A stretch of 64,000 nucleotides of DNA from Ectothiorhodospiraceae bacterium (GTDB taxonomy: Bacteria > Pseudomonadota > Gammaproteobacteria > HK1). Of this stretch, positions 23,999-32,741 are shown piece by piece. Position 1 is the stretch's first letter, and the number at the start of each line of letters is the position of its first letter. The notes below the pieces were generated by a model, which saw only the letters and a list, made by a program, of their open reading frames with translations, made no database searches and was not told where the DNA came from. The stretch lies in contig JACKNM010000002.1 of the NCBI GenBank assembly GCA_024234875.1, positions 856,126 through 920,125 of the forward strand, written 5' to 3'. A program made the position numbers and the translations under genes.

Positions 23999-24295
23999 AT
24001 GACGCCTCGCCGCCGTTGCGCGCTCCTTCTGGCCGCACTCCTCACGGCCTCGGTGGCCGAGGGGGTCGTCGCCCAGGGGCGGTGGAGCGGCGATGCCGAC
24101 CACGCGGCCGAGCAGGCGCGCCAGCGCACCGGCGGGCGGGTGATCGACGTACGCCCCAAGCCCGGCAACGGCGACGGCGGGTACCAGGTGAAGATCCTCA
24201 CTCGGGACGGCCGGGTGCGGACCATCGACGTTCCCGAGGCTCGTGCCGAGGACCGCGCCCAACGCGGCCCCGACAACGGCCGGCGACGACGCTGA
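23999..24295 (+). CDS. PepSY-domain periplasmic protein
   Basis: 98 residues: signal peptide MTPRRRCALLLAALLTASVAEGVVA, then one PepSY-like domain (DADHAAEQARQRTGGRVIDVRPKPGNGDGGYQVKILTRDGRVRTIDVP) and an acidic/basic tail ending in RRRR. PepSY domains occur as small secreted proteins beside PhoP/PhoQ-type pairs in many proteobacteria, where they may modulate the kinase or inhibit proteases. It ends 7 nt before phoP, so it is co-transcribed with it. Confidence 0.82.
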   Translation: MTPRRRCALLLAALLTASVAEGVVAQGRWSGDADHAAEQARQRTGGRVIDVRPKPGNGDGGYQVKILTRDGRVRTIDVPEARAEDRAQRGPDNGRRRR

Positions 24296-24302
24296 CTCGC
24301 CC

Positions 24303-24986
24303 ATGCGCGTGCTGGTGATCGAGGACGAGGCGACACTGCGCCAGGAGTTGCACACGCACCTGGCGGCGGCGGGCTACAACGTCGACCTGGCGGCCGACGG
24401 CGAGGAAGGCCTCTACCTCGGTCGCGAGTACCCGGTCGACGTCGCGGTGGTCGACCTCGGCCTGCCGCGGCTGGACGGGCTGGAGGTGATTCGACGCTGG
24501 CGCGGTGCCGGTCGCGCCTTCCCGGTGCTGGTGCTCACCGCGCGCGGGCGGTGGCAGGACAAGGTCGAGGGCCTCGAGGCGGGCGGGGACGACTATCTGG
24601 TCAAGCCGTTCCACGTCGAGGAGCTGCTCGCCCGCCTGCGGGCCCTGGTGCGCAGGTCGGCCGGCTGGGGCGGCGGGCAGATGATCTGCGGCCCGGTCGT
24701 GCTCGATCCGCGCGAGCAGCGCGTCAGCCGTGACGGCGCGGCGGTCGACCTCACCTCGTACGAGTACCGCGTCCTGCATTACCTGATGCTGCACGCCGGC
24801 GAGGTGGTGTCGAAGACCGAGCTCACCGAGCACGTCTACGCCGAGGACGCCGATCGCGACAGCAACGTGCTGGAGGTGCTGATCGGTCGCGTGCGCCGGA
24901 AGCTCGATCCCGAGCGCACGTTGGATCCGATCGAGACCCTGCGCGGCCGCGGCTATCGGTTCCGGCTCGCGAGAGCGGGAAGTTGA
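24303..24986 (+). CDS. phoP: OmpR-family response regulator, PhoP type
   Basis: 227 residues from MRVLVIEDEATLRQ. The receiver has Asp51 (AVVDLGLPRLDGLEV), and LTARGRWQDKVEGLEAGGDDYLVKPFHVEELLARLRAL is the extended PhoP-type alpha4-beta5 face. The winged helix includes LTSYEYRVLHYLMLHAGEVVSKTELTEHVY and SNVLEVLIGRVRRKLDP, strongly PhoP-like. A frame open 60 nt upstream does not resemble a receiver. It is followed by the PhoQ-type kinase after 25 nt. In enterobacteria PhoPQ senses low Mg2+, acid pH and cationic peptides; the same inputs are inferred here. Confidence 0.85.
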   Translation: MRVLVIEDEATLRQELHTHLAAAGYNVDLAADGEEGLYLGREYPVDVAVVDLGLPRLDGLEVIRRWRGAGRAFPVLVLTARGRWQDKVEGLEAGGDDYLVKPFHVEELLARLRALVRRSAGWGGGQMICGPVVLDPREQRVSRDGAAVDLTSYEYRVLHYLMLHAGEVVSKTELTEHVYAEDADRDSNVLEVLIGRVRRKLDPERTLDPIETLRGRGYRFRLARAGS

Positions 24987-25011
24987 CCGGCGAGTCGGGA
25001 CGCGACGGCGG

Positions 25012-26430
25012 GTGACGCCGACCGCGAGCTCGCGCCGCCCGTCGATCGGCACGCGCCTGGCGGTCGCGCTGGGCATCACCCTCGCGTTGTTTCTGGCGGT
25101 CGTCGCGCTGGCGCTCGAGCGCGCGTTCGAGGAGGAGAGCCTCGCCCTGGTGCGTGAGCGCCACGAGGCGTTGCTCTACATGCTGCTGGCTCCGGCCGAG
25201 CCGGACGAGACCGGGCGCCTTCGGCTTCCCGACGACCTTCCCGAGCCGCGGCTGTCGATCCCGGGGTCTGGCCTCTATGCGATGGTCACCGACGGCGCCG
25301 GCGACCCGGTGTGGCGGTCGCGCTCGACCCTCGGTGCCGACGCCGCGCCGGTCCCACGCCCGGCGGTGGCGGGGACGATCGTCTTCGCGCCCGGCGACGA
25401 CCGAATCGCCTCGGCGTTGCTGGTTCGCTGGGAAGGCAGCGACGGGCGTGACACGGACTACGTGTTCGAGGTGCAGGAGGAGGCCGGCGGCTTCGACGCC
25501 CGCAGCGCGCGGTTCCGGCGCCATCTCTGGTACTGGCTCGCGGGCCTGGCCGTGATCGCGCTGTTGGTGCAGACGCTCACTCTGCGTTGGGCGCTCGCCC
25601 CGCTGCGACGGGTCACCCGTGAGGTCGCCGCGATCGAGGCCGGGGAGCGCCAGGCCCTGTCGACCGACCTGCCGCGAGAGCTCACCCCGCTGGCGGATGC
25701 GATGAACGCGCTCATCGATGCCGGCCGACGCCGCATCGAGCGCTCGCGCAATGCGCTGGCCGACCTCGCGCACAGCCTCAAGACGCCGTTGGCGGTGTTG
25801 CGCTCGAGCGCCGCCTCGGTGGCTGACCGGAGCCTCGCGTCGACCCTGGACGAGCAGGTCGACCGCATCGACCGCGCGGTCGACTATCAGCTCCAGCGCG
25901 CTGCCGCGTCCGGCCGCCAGGCGCTGTCGCCACCAGTCGACGTCGCCCGCGTGGCGGCGAGACTCTGCGACGCCATGCGCAAGGTCCACGCCACACGCGG
26001 GCTCGACATCGCGCTCGCCGCCCCCGGCGACTGCCGTTTCCGGGCCGACGAGGGCGACCTCACCGAGCTGGTCGGGAACCTGCTGGACAACGCCTGCAAG
26101 TGGGCCCGTCGAGCGGTGCGCGTGCGGATCGCGCTCGTGCCACCGCAGGCGACGACGGGTGAGGACGCCGCCGTGCCCCCCGACCTGGTGATCGAGGTCG
26201 AGGACGACGGCCCCGGCTTCGGAGCCGCGCCCGCGGTGCTGCTACGCCGGGGCGGCCGCGCCGACGAGCGGGCCGACGGCCAGGGCATCGGCCTCGCGGT
26301 GGTCGACGAGATCGTGCGCGACCTCTACGACGGCAGTCTGCTCCTGACGCGCGGCGCGCTCGGTGGTGCACTGGTGCGCGCGCGACTCCCGGGCACGCCG
26401 GCGCGCTCGCCCCGGCTCGACCCGCAGTGA
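25012..26430 (+). CDS. phoQ: Sensor histidine kinase, PhoQ type
   Basis: 472 residues from a GTG. TM1 ~15-37, a periplasmic PhoQ-like PAS sensor of ~130 residues, TM2 ~172-192, HAMP, and HisKA with His254 in RNALADLAHSLKTPLAVLRSSA, closely matching the PhoQ/PhoQ-like His box (DLTHSLKTPLAVL in E. coli). The ATPase domain has NLLDNACKWARRAVRV, DDGPGFGAAP and GQGIGLAVVDEIV. The periplasmic region has an acidic patch (PAEPDETGRLRLPDD) that may bind divalent cations. The start codon is supported because the upstream TTG frame stops immediately. Confidence 0.85.
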   Translation: MTPTASSRRPSIGTRLAVALGITLALFLAVVALALERAFEEESLALVRERHEALLYMLLAPAEPDETGRLRLPDDLPEPRLSIPGSGLYAMVTDGAGDPVWRSRSTLGADAAPVPRPAVAGTIVFAPGDDRIASALLVRWEGSDGRDTDYVFEVQEEAGGFDARSARFRRHLWYWLAGLAVIALLVQTLTLRWALAPLRRVTREVAAIEAGERQALSTDLPRELTPLADAMNALIDAGRRRIERSRNALADLAHSLKTPLAVLRSSAASVADRSLASTLDEQVDRIDRAVDYQLQRAAASGRQALSPPVDVARVAARLCDAMRKVHATRGLDIALAAPGDCRFRADEGDLTELVGNLLDNACKWARRAVRVRIALVPPQATTGEDAAVPPDLVIEVEDDGPGFGAAPAVLLRRGGRADERADGQGIGLAVVDEIVRDLYDGSLLLTRGALGGALVRARLPGTPARSPRLDPQ

Positions 26431-26527
26431 AGGCCGCCGGCGCATCCGCCGATGACGCCGGAGAGTCGAGCGGATTCCGTTAGAGTTCGCACCTGCCGCC
26501 TGCACCGAACGAGGAGACCCCGCGCCA

Positions 26528-27202
26528 ATGGAACCGAAGAAGAAGCCGGCCCGCCCCCGGGACGCCGCCAGCCTGGTGCTCGTGCGTGGACGCGGGCCCG
26601 ACACCGAGGTGCTGCTCGGGCGGCGCGACCCGGCAGCCCGCTTCATGCCCGGCTACTACGTGTTCCCCGGTGGCGGTGTCGACCGCACCGACGCGCGCGC
26701 GACCCCTGCGTCGCCACTCGACCCGAGCATCGAGCCGTCACTCGCGGTCGGCGGCAGGTCGACCCGTGCCCGCGCGCTGGCGATGGCGGCGGTCCGCGAG
26801 ACGTTCGAGGAAACCGGCCTCGTGCTCGGCGCACCCGGTGATCCGGGCCCGGTCGCCGAGCCGACCTGGGACGCGATGCGCGCTCTCGGGCTCGCGCCCG
26901 CCCTCTCGCGCTTGCGCTACCTCGGCCGCGCGATCACCCCGACCCGCAGCCCGATCCGGTTCCACGCGCGGTTCTTCATCGCCGACGCCGAGCACGCCCA
27001 TGGCGACGTCCGCGGCAACGGCGAGCTGCACGAGATCGACTGGATTCCCGCGGCGAGCACCGCGGGCCTGCCGATGGCGGGCGTCACACGCTTCATCCTC
27101 GACCGCCTGGCCGAGCTCGCCGACCGCCTCGATCACCGCGATCCGGTGTGGGCGTTCACTTACCGCAACAGCGGCCGCAGCCTGCGCATCGAGGAGCCTT
27201 GA
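26528..27202 (+). CDS. Nudix hydrolase with an insertion in the Nudix box
   Basis: 224 residues. The Nudix helix appears as GGGVDRTD and, ~37 residues later, AAVRETFEETGLVLG, so the box GX5EX7REUXEEXGU is interrupted by a Pro/Ser-rich loop. This split box is known in the NUDT19/RP2p group, acyl-CoA or CoA diphosphatases. The REXXEE core (RETFEE) that binds Mg2+ is intact. It lies after phoQ by 97 nt in the same direction and converges with the LLM gene. Its substrate, probably a nucleoside-diphosphate-linked compound such as a CoA ester, is inferred from group membership only. Confidence 0.88.
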   Translation: MEPKKKPARPRDAASLVLVRGRGPDTEVLLGRRDPAARFMPGYYVFPGGGVDRTDARATPASPLDPSIEPSLAVGGRSTRARALAMAAVRETFEETGLVLGAPGDPGPVAEPTWDAMRALGLAPALSRLRYLGRAITPTRSPIRFHARFFIADAEHAHGDVRGNGELHEIDWIPAASTAGLPMAGVTRFILDRLAELADRLDHRDPVWAFTYRNSGRSLRIEEP

Positions 27203-27236
27203 GGCCGCGACCTCCGGTGATCGGTGGTAGGGGCGC

Positions 27237-28307
27237 TCAGCCCAGCGCGCGACGGATACGTGCCCAGTCCTCGATGGCGTGCTCCTGGCCCGGCACGAGC
27301 TGCACCGTGAGTTGCCGATACCCGGCGTCGCGCAGGCTCGCCAGACGCTCGAGGATGCTCTGCTCGGTGCCGGTGAAGGTGGTGAGCCGAATCATGTCGG
27401 CAGTGACGAACGGCCGCTCGACCTCCTTCACCACCATCAGGTGGCCGCGGTGGTTCTCGAGCCACGGTGCGTCGGCCGGCTCGAAGCGGCGAGCCAGCGC
27501 GACGTAGCCGGCCACCGCCTCGGCGACCGGGGCGGGCACCGGGCTGGTGTTGGGCAGCCCCGCCAGCGCCTCGTCGGCCGCCCGATGCAGCAACACCGCG
27601 GCGCGCGGCCCGGCCTGCGCCATCGCACGCGGCGAGTCGAGGGGCTCGCCTGGCTCGAGCACGCAACCGAGGAAGAAGCCGGTCGCCTCGAGGGCCTCCG
27701 GCGCTCGACCGGCCTCGCCCCAGGCGGCCCGCATCGCCCCCAGCGCCGCGACCCCGCCGTCGACGTCGCCACAGAAGAACAGCCAGCCGGCGCCGAGCCT
27801 CGCCGCCAGGGCGCGCGCCCGGGGCCCGTAGGCCGAGACGTGGAGCCGCACCGCGTCGTCGGTGTTGATCAGCCCGAGCTCGGGGTCGAGGAAGCGCAGC
27901 TTGCGCCGCTTGCCCTCGATCTCGGTCTCGACGGTCTCGCGCGCGAGCAGCGCCGTGACCACCCGGATGTGCTCCTCCATGTCGGCGAGTCGCATCGCGC
28001 CGAGCCCCATCGCGCGCCGCGCGGTGAAGCCGGTGCCGACACCGAAGTCGATGCGCCCGGGGGCGAGGTGGTTGAGCGTCGCCAGTGCGTTGGCGGTCAC
28101 CGCCGCGATGCGGTTGCTCGGCACCAGCACCCCGGTCCCGAGGCGGATTCGCCGCGTCTTCACCGCCGCCGCGCCCATGGCGACGAAGCAGTCGGCGCTG
28201 AGCATCTGGGTGTCGTAGAACCAGGCGTGGGAGAAACCGAGTGCCTCGGCTCGCTCGACCACCTTCCACGAATCGGCCGCGGTGGGCAGCGCGATCCCGA
28301 AGTCCAT
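27237..28307 (-). CDS. LLM-class flavin/F420-dependent oxidoreductase
   Basis: 356 residues from MDFGIALPTAADSW, with GGAGGAG just upstream. The luciferase-like TIM barrel is evident: ERAEALGFSHAWFYDTQML, the RRIRLGTGVLVPSNRIAAVTANALATLNHLAPGRIDFGVGTGFTARRAMGL run, and VSAYGPRARALAARLGAGWLF. It resembles the methylene-H4MPT-reductase-like group (PF00296). Whether it uses FMN or F420 cannot be told. It converges with the Nudix gene and lies downstream of the MBL-fold gene. Confidence 0.88.
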   Translation of the reverse strand: MDFGIALPTAADSWKVVERAEALGFSHAWFYDTQMLSADCFVAMGAAAVKTRRIRLGTGVLVPSNRIAAVTANALATLNHLAPGRIDFGVGTGFTARRAMGLGAMRLADMEEHIRVVTALLARETVETEIEGKRRKLRFLDPELGLINTDDAVRLHVSAYGPRARALAARLGAGWLFFCGDVDGGVAALGAMRAAWGEAGRAPEALEATGFFLGCVLEPGEPLDSPRAMAQAGPRAAVLLHRAADEALAGLPNTSPVPAPVAEAVAGYVALARRFEPADAPWLENHRGHLMVVKEVERPFVTADMIRLTTFTGTEQSILERLASLRDAGYRQLTVQLVPGQEHAIEDWARIRRALG

Positions 28308-28336
28308 GCTCTCCTCCTTCGCGACCGGAGCCGCGG

Positions 28337-29233
28337 TCAGGGCAGGCGGTACTCGGCGTCCAGCCCGAGCACACCCTCGCACACCACCTCGCCGCGATCG
28401 ACGAGGTGGATGATGGTGGCGAGCAACTGGCGCGCAGCGGCGCCGTGCATGCGCTCGGGGAGGTCGCGGTAGATTCGGCCGACCATGTCCGACACCCGAC
28501 GCACGCCGTCCGCCAGGCAGCCGAGGACCTGTCGCTCGCGGAGCTTGCGGTGCGTGATGTAGCCGCGCACGAAGGGCTTCGGAGACTCGATGGCCGGCCC
28601 GTGCGTCGGCAGGTACCGGCGGTCGTCGCGCTCCAGCAGCCTGGCCAGGCTCGCGAGGTACTGCCCCATGTCGCCGTCCGGGGGCGAGATGATGGTGGTG
28701 TTCCAGCCCATCACGTGGTCGCCGCAGAGCAGCGTCCCGGTCTCGCGAATCTGGTAGCAGACGTGGTTGGCGGTATGGCCGGGCGTGTGCACCGCCTCCA
28801 GCGACCAGCCGTCGCCGGTGATCACGTCCCCGTCGCGCACCGCCACGTCCGGCGCGAAGTCGTGGTCCGCCCCCTCCTCGACCTGGACGCCGCGCTCGAT
28901 TCGCCCGGCGCCGTGTGGCCCGTAGGCGTAGCGCGGCGCACCGGTGAGGTCGTGCAGGTGGCGGGCGGCCGGAGAGTGGTCACGGTGGGTGTGGGTGACG
29001 ACGATGTGGGTGACCTCGAGGCCGTCGAGCGCGGCCTCGAGGGCCGTCAGATGCTCGGGCAGGTCGGGGCCCGGATCGATCACCGCGACTCGGCGGTCAC
29101 CGACGATGAAGGTTCCGGTGCCGTGCAGCGTGAACGGACCCGGGTTGCGCGCCATCACGCGGCGCACCAGTGGCTCCACCCGGTGGAGGGTGCCGTACTC
29201 GGGCGGATCATCGCGTCGGAAGTCCATCGCCAT
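28337..29233 (-). CDS. MBL-fold metallo-hydrolase (LACTB2/glyoxalase II-like)
   Basis: 298 residues from MAMDFRRDDPPEYG, with GAGAGG upstream. The metallo-beta-lactamase motif is THTHRDHS (His81, His83, Asp85, His86), then HTPGHTANHVCY, and LLCGDHVMGWNTTII carrying the bridging Asp. The C-terminal helical extension with LPERMHGAAARQLLATIIHLVDRGEVV matches the LACTB2-type winged helix. LACTB2 homologues are single-strand-specific endoribonucleases or thioester hydrolases. The start at 29227 (MDFRRDD) is an alternative. The long minus-strand frame extending to 31 kb is antisense to the coiled-coil gene and is not coding. Confidence 0.9.
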   Translation of the reverse strand: MAMDFRRDDPPEYGTLHRVEPLVRRVMARNPGPFTLHGTGTFIVGDRRVAVIDPGPDLPEHLTALEAALDGLEVTHIVVTHTHRDHSPAARHLHDLTGAPRYAYGPHGAGRIERGVQVEEGADHDFAPDVAVRDGDVITGDGWSLEAVHTPGHTANHVCYQIRETGTLLCGDHVMGWNTTIISPPDGDMGQYLASLARLLERDDRRYLPTHGPAIESPKPFVRGYITHRKLRERQVLGCLADGVRRVSDMVGRIYRDLPERMHGAAARQLLATIIHLVDRGEVVCEGVLGLDAEYRLP

Positions 29234-29383
29234 CTGCCTCTCGTGTTGCACGGCGCCGGCGGAGGTTGCCAGAGGTCGGCCCGCGACGCACGCGCCGCCG
29301 CATCCTCGGCAGCCGCGGAGACCATCGAAATCACCGGGCCGAGGGACTAGACTCGGCGTCTTGTCCACGCGGCAAGTCGCCGG

Positions 29384-31642
29384 ATGCCCCGAGCGCCGCT
29401 CTCCCACCGGACCCGCCCCAGCGGCGCGCTGTCGCGTGGACGCGTGGCCGTCGTGTCCGTTGCCCTGGTGGTCACCGCCGCCCCGACCTCGGCGGCGAGC
29501 ACCGACAACCGCCCAATCTTCTACACGATGCTGCGTGGGCTCGAGTCCCAGTTCGAGCGCCACGCCGCGGCCCGCGAGCGCGAGCTCGAGACCTGGCTCG
29601 AGCAGGCAGCGGCCAGGCGTGCGAGCCGCCTGGCCGCGCTCGAATCCGAGCGCGAGGCGCTGGAGGAGGCCCTCGCCCACTCCCGCGGTGACCTCGATGC
29701 CCGGCGAGCACATCTGGACGCCCAGGTCGCCGCCCTCAACGAGCGCGTGCGCGCGCTCGACGCCCAGGCCAGCGCGCGTCGACGGCTGGTGGCGCAGCAC
29801 GAGGCCGCGTTCGAGCGCGGCGACGAGCTGATGGCACACGAGCAGGCGATCTCCACCGCCCTGGAGACGCTGCGTGGCTGGAGGTCGACGCTGCGCGGTC
29901 GCATCGGCGAGGTCGACGCCACCCGCGCCGAGCTGAATGCGCTCGGCGACGCCTTCCGCTCCGGAACCCATCCGCTGGCCCGTCAGATTGCTCGCGTCGA
30001 CGCGATCTACCGGACGTGGTCGAGGGCACGCGGCGCCGAGCTCGAGCGCGAGGTCCGCGCCTACGAGCGCGAGCGCCAGGGGTTCACCGCCTGGCGTCAG
30101 GCGGAGCGGCGCGCGCTGGGATTGCTCGAGAACGGCCTGGAGCAGCACTACCGCGACTACGACGAGATCCGCGCCCGCCACGACGCCCTCGCCGAGTCGC
30201 TGGCGGAGCTCGTCGACCGCTACAACGCCACCCTCGCGCAGCGCCAGGACAGCTCGGGCGACGACGCGCGGGAATCGCCGATGACCGCCGTCGACCCGTC
30301 CGTCGCCGAGCTGGCGGCGCGCATCGCGCGCGACGAGGCCGAGCTCGGTGAGCTCCGCGCCAGAGCGCTCGAGCTCGCCGATGCGATGCAGGAGACGAGT
30401 GCGACGCTCGAGCGACAACGCACCCGATTCGAGGCCGAGCGCGGTCAGCGTCAGCGCGCCCTGGCCGGCGAGCGGGCACGGATCGAGACCTTGCAGGCCA
30501 CGACGCAGGCCGCCATCGCCGAGCGGCGAGCGCGCGCGCAGCAATCGGTGCAGGCCCTGGAGACGGTGGTGCGCGAGGCACTGCTGAGTCTGCGCGATCG
30601 ATTCGATGCCACGCGCGCGCGCATCGTCCTCGACTACGGAGCGCGGGCCGACGCCCTCGACGCGGCGCTCGGCGACTGGCTGACCAGTCGCTCGCGGCAA
30701 GGACTGCTCGAGGAAGGCCAGCCGCGCTTCGACACCACCCTTGCCGAGGTGGCGACGGTGTACGCCACGGTCGAGACCGTGGAGACCCACGAGCGCGAGG
30801 TGCTCGCGATCGTGGCGCGCGTGGAGGAGACCCGAGCCGCGCTGGAGGGTGCGGACAAAGCAATGGCCGAGCGTTACGCGGCGCTGGAGGCAGCGCGCAA
30901 CGAGACCCTGGCGCGCATCGCCGACCTCGAGGCCCGCCAGCTCGAGCGACGACAGGCCCACGAGCAGGACATCGCAGCCTGGCGCGAGCGGGTCGAGGCG
31001 ATGCGGGCCGAGCACGATGCGCAGCGCCAGGCCCACCGCGCGCTCTACGAGACGCACCTCGCGCTGGCGGCGGCCGAGCTCGAGGAGCTCCAGAGCCTGA
31101 TGCTCGGGGCGGTGCGCGGCGCGGAGCCGCCGCAACCATCCCGGGAGCGCACCCGACTGGCGGCGACGGTTCCGACAGCCGCCGACGCCACCGACGGGTC
31201 GCTACCATCGTTGCGCGCGCGCACGCCGCTGACCGATCACTTCGTCGCGGTCGGCGAGAGCGCACCGGCCACCAACACCGTCTCCGGCGTGGTGGACGAC
31301 GAGGTGCTGCGAAGGGTCCGGCTCTGGCGCTGGGCGGACCGCCTGGCGCGGGGCGCCGTGTTCGCCCCCTTGCTCGAGGGGCTCGCGGCGGCGCGCCCCG
31401 ACGCAACCCCCGAGCGCCTGCGCGACTTCGTGCGCGGGCTGTTCGTCGAGGGCATGGCGGAGCACTGCGCGATGACCACCCGTCGCACCGCGAGCGGGGT
31501 CGAGGAGATCGAGGTTCGGATCCTCGATCGCGCCTATCGGGTCAATGGCGACGGCGAGCTCGAGCGCCTGGCACGGCAGCCGTCGAGCAGCGGTGACACC
31601 GCGCTCGCGCCGCGCGCGCTGGCGGCCGGTCAGAAGTCGTAG
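29384..31642 (+). CDS. Large secreted coiled-coil protein of unknown function
   Basis: 752 residues. A signal-like N-terminus (RGRVAVVSVALVVTAAPTSAAS) is followed by ~530 residues that are almost wholly charged heptads (rich in Ala, Glu, Arg, Gln; few Pro or Gly), predicting one or more long coiled coils, with a break around residues 300-305 (DSSGDDARESPM). The last ~110 residues form a separate globular-looking domain (VVDDEVLRRVRLWRWADRLARGAVFAPLLEGLAAARPDATPERLRDFVRGLF). There is no strong ribosome site at the ATG; a GTG at 29444 would remove the first 20 residues. It is not SMC-like (no ATPase) and not a known filament protein that I recognise. It is probably periplasmic or surface-exposed. 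It converges with the barrel gene by 13 nt. Confidence 0.72.
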   Translation: MPRAPLSHRTRPSGALSRGRVAVVSVALVVTAAPTSAASTDNRPIFYTMLRGLESQFERHAAARERELETWLEQAAARRASRLAALESEREALEEALAHSRGDLDARRAHLDAQVAALNERVRALDAQASARRRLVAQHEAAFERGDELMAHEQAISTALETLRGWRSTLRGRIGEVDATRAELNALGDAFRSGTHPLARQIARVDAIYRTWSRARGAELEREVRAYERERQGFTAWRQAERRALGLLENGLEQHYRDYDEIRARHDALAESLAELVDRYNATLAQRQDSSGDDARESPMTAVDPSVAELAARIARDEAELGELRARALELADAMQETSATLERQRTRFEAERGQRQRALAGERARIETLQATTQAAIAERRARAQQSVQALETVVREALLSLRDRFDATRARIVLDYGARADALDAALGDWLTSRSRQGLLEEGQPRFDTTLAEVATVYATVETVETHEREVLAIVARVEETRAALEGADKAMAERYAALEAARNETLARIADLEARQLERRQAHEQDIAAWRERVEAMRAEHDAQRQAHRALYETHLALAAAELEELQSLMLGAVRGAEPPQPSRERTRLAATVPTAADATDGSLPSLRARTPLTDHFVAVGESAPATNTVSGVVDDEVLRRVRLWRWADRLARGAVFAPLLEGLAAARPDATPERLRDFVRGLFVEGMAEHCAMTTRRTASGVEEIEVRILDRAYRVNGDGELERLARQPSSSGDTALAPRALAAGQKS

Positions 31643-32616
31643 CGAACGGTGGTCCAGGCGCCGAGGCGGTCGTAGTCGTCCTGGGGCACGGTGGAGCCGT
31701 TACGGGCCCAACGCAGCTCGGGCCGGACCGACCAGCGCGCATCCGTCGGCCAGCGCAGCCCGAGCCGGACCTCGGCGTGGTCGTCCTGCCGTTTGCGCCC
31801 GATCCCGGGCTCGACACCGGCGTAGCTACTGGTCTCCCAGGCAACCGTCGCGTGGCCGTCGACACGCCCGTCGACCGGGTACTCGAGCTTGACGCGCAGA
31901 CCGAAGAAGTGCCGGCCGATGTCCTTGCGCAGCGCCTCACGGGGATCCTCGTGGCCGGCATGCAAGCTGGCGCTGAGGGTCACGCCCCGAGGACCCGATC
32001 TCGCCTCGCCGAAGGCATGCTCGATCGCGATGCCACCGAGGGTGAGCTGGGTGTCGCGAAGGGCGCGCGCCGACGGAAAGTGCGCGACCCGGGTAAACCG
32101 AGCGAAGACGAGCCCTTCGGTACCCGGAACGATTCGGCGGCGCCAGTCGAGCGCGAGCCCGAGGAGCCCACGTGAGAGCTCGTCGTCGTTCGACTCGCGC
32201 CGACCCTGGACGGAGACCGACACGTCGTCCCGGTCGGAGGCGCCCAGGCGCAGGCCCACCGACGCATCCACCGTGTGCACGTCGTACGCCTCGGCCAGGT
32301 TCTCGCGCTCCTGGACCCCGGCGCGTGCGACCACCGCGAGACGCGGCGCGACCGCGTGCACGACATCCACTCGGGCCTCGGCACCGGCGAATGCGGCACC
32401 GGGTCGGCGGCGGACTCGCGACAGCGGCAACGGCACCGTGCCGAACGATGGGACGACCTCGGCCGCGTCGTCGGGAGTCACGTTGACCTGCGAGTCGTAG
32501 CCGAGCGATGCCGCGACGTGGCCCGCGACCCGGGTCCCACCCGCGGCGTCGACGCCGATGACGTGGACGAGCGCCACAGAACCCGCCAGCAACGCTGGCA
32601 GCAACCTCCGCCCCAT
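31630..32616 (-). CDS. Outer-membrane beta-barrel protein
   Basis: 328 residues. Signal peptide MGRRLLPALLAGSVALVHVIGVDA, then repeated amphipathic beta segments (HVAASLGYDSQVNV, VDVVHAVAPRLAVVARAGV, DVSVSVQGRRESNDD, RGVTLSASLHAGHED, HFFGLRVKLEYPV, HATVAWETSSYAG, AEVRLGLRWPTD) ending in a C-terminal aromatic VRYDF, the barrel-assembly signal. A region 60-80 residues in is more proline-rich. The C-terminal strand pattern resembles DUF560 (Slam-type) barrels, but no TPR domain is present. Asp/Arg-rich loops suggest surface exposure. GGAG lies upstream of the ATG. Its function is unknown. Confidence 0.78.
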   Translation of the reverse strand: MGRRLLPALLAGSVALVHVIGVDAAGGTRVAGHVAASLGYDSQVNVTPDDAAEVVPSFGTVPLPLSRVRRRPGAAFAGAEARVDVVHAVAPRLAVVARAGVQERENLAEAYDVHTVDASVGLRLGASDRDDVSVSVQGRRESNDDELSRGLLGLALDWRRRIVPGTEGLVFARFTRVAHFPSARALRDTQLTLGGIAIEHAFGEARSGPRGVTLSASLHAGHEDPREALRKDIGRHFFGLRVKLEYPVDGRVDGHATVAWETSSYAGVEPGIGRKRQDDHAEVRLGLRWPTDARWSVRPELRWARNGSTVPQDDYDRLGAWTTVRYDF

Positions 32617-32741
32617 GTCAGTCTCCGTGTGCCCGACCACCGAAGACCGACACGTCGGGCGCGCATTCGGGCCCGGCGGCCCGGTCCGGCCCCGCCTCGC
32701 CATGATCGAGCGAGAACGGGAGGTTAGCAGATTTTCTTACA

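Noticed and set aside
28337..31135. A 932-codon minus-strand frame
   Set aside because: Only its last ~298 codons (the MBL-fold protein) are real; the rest is antisense to the coiled-coil gene.
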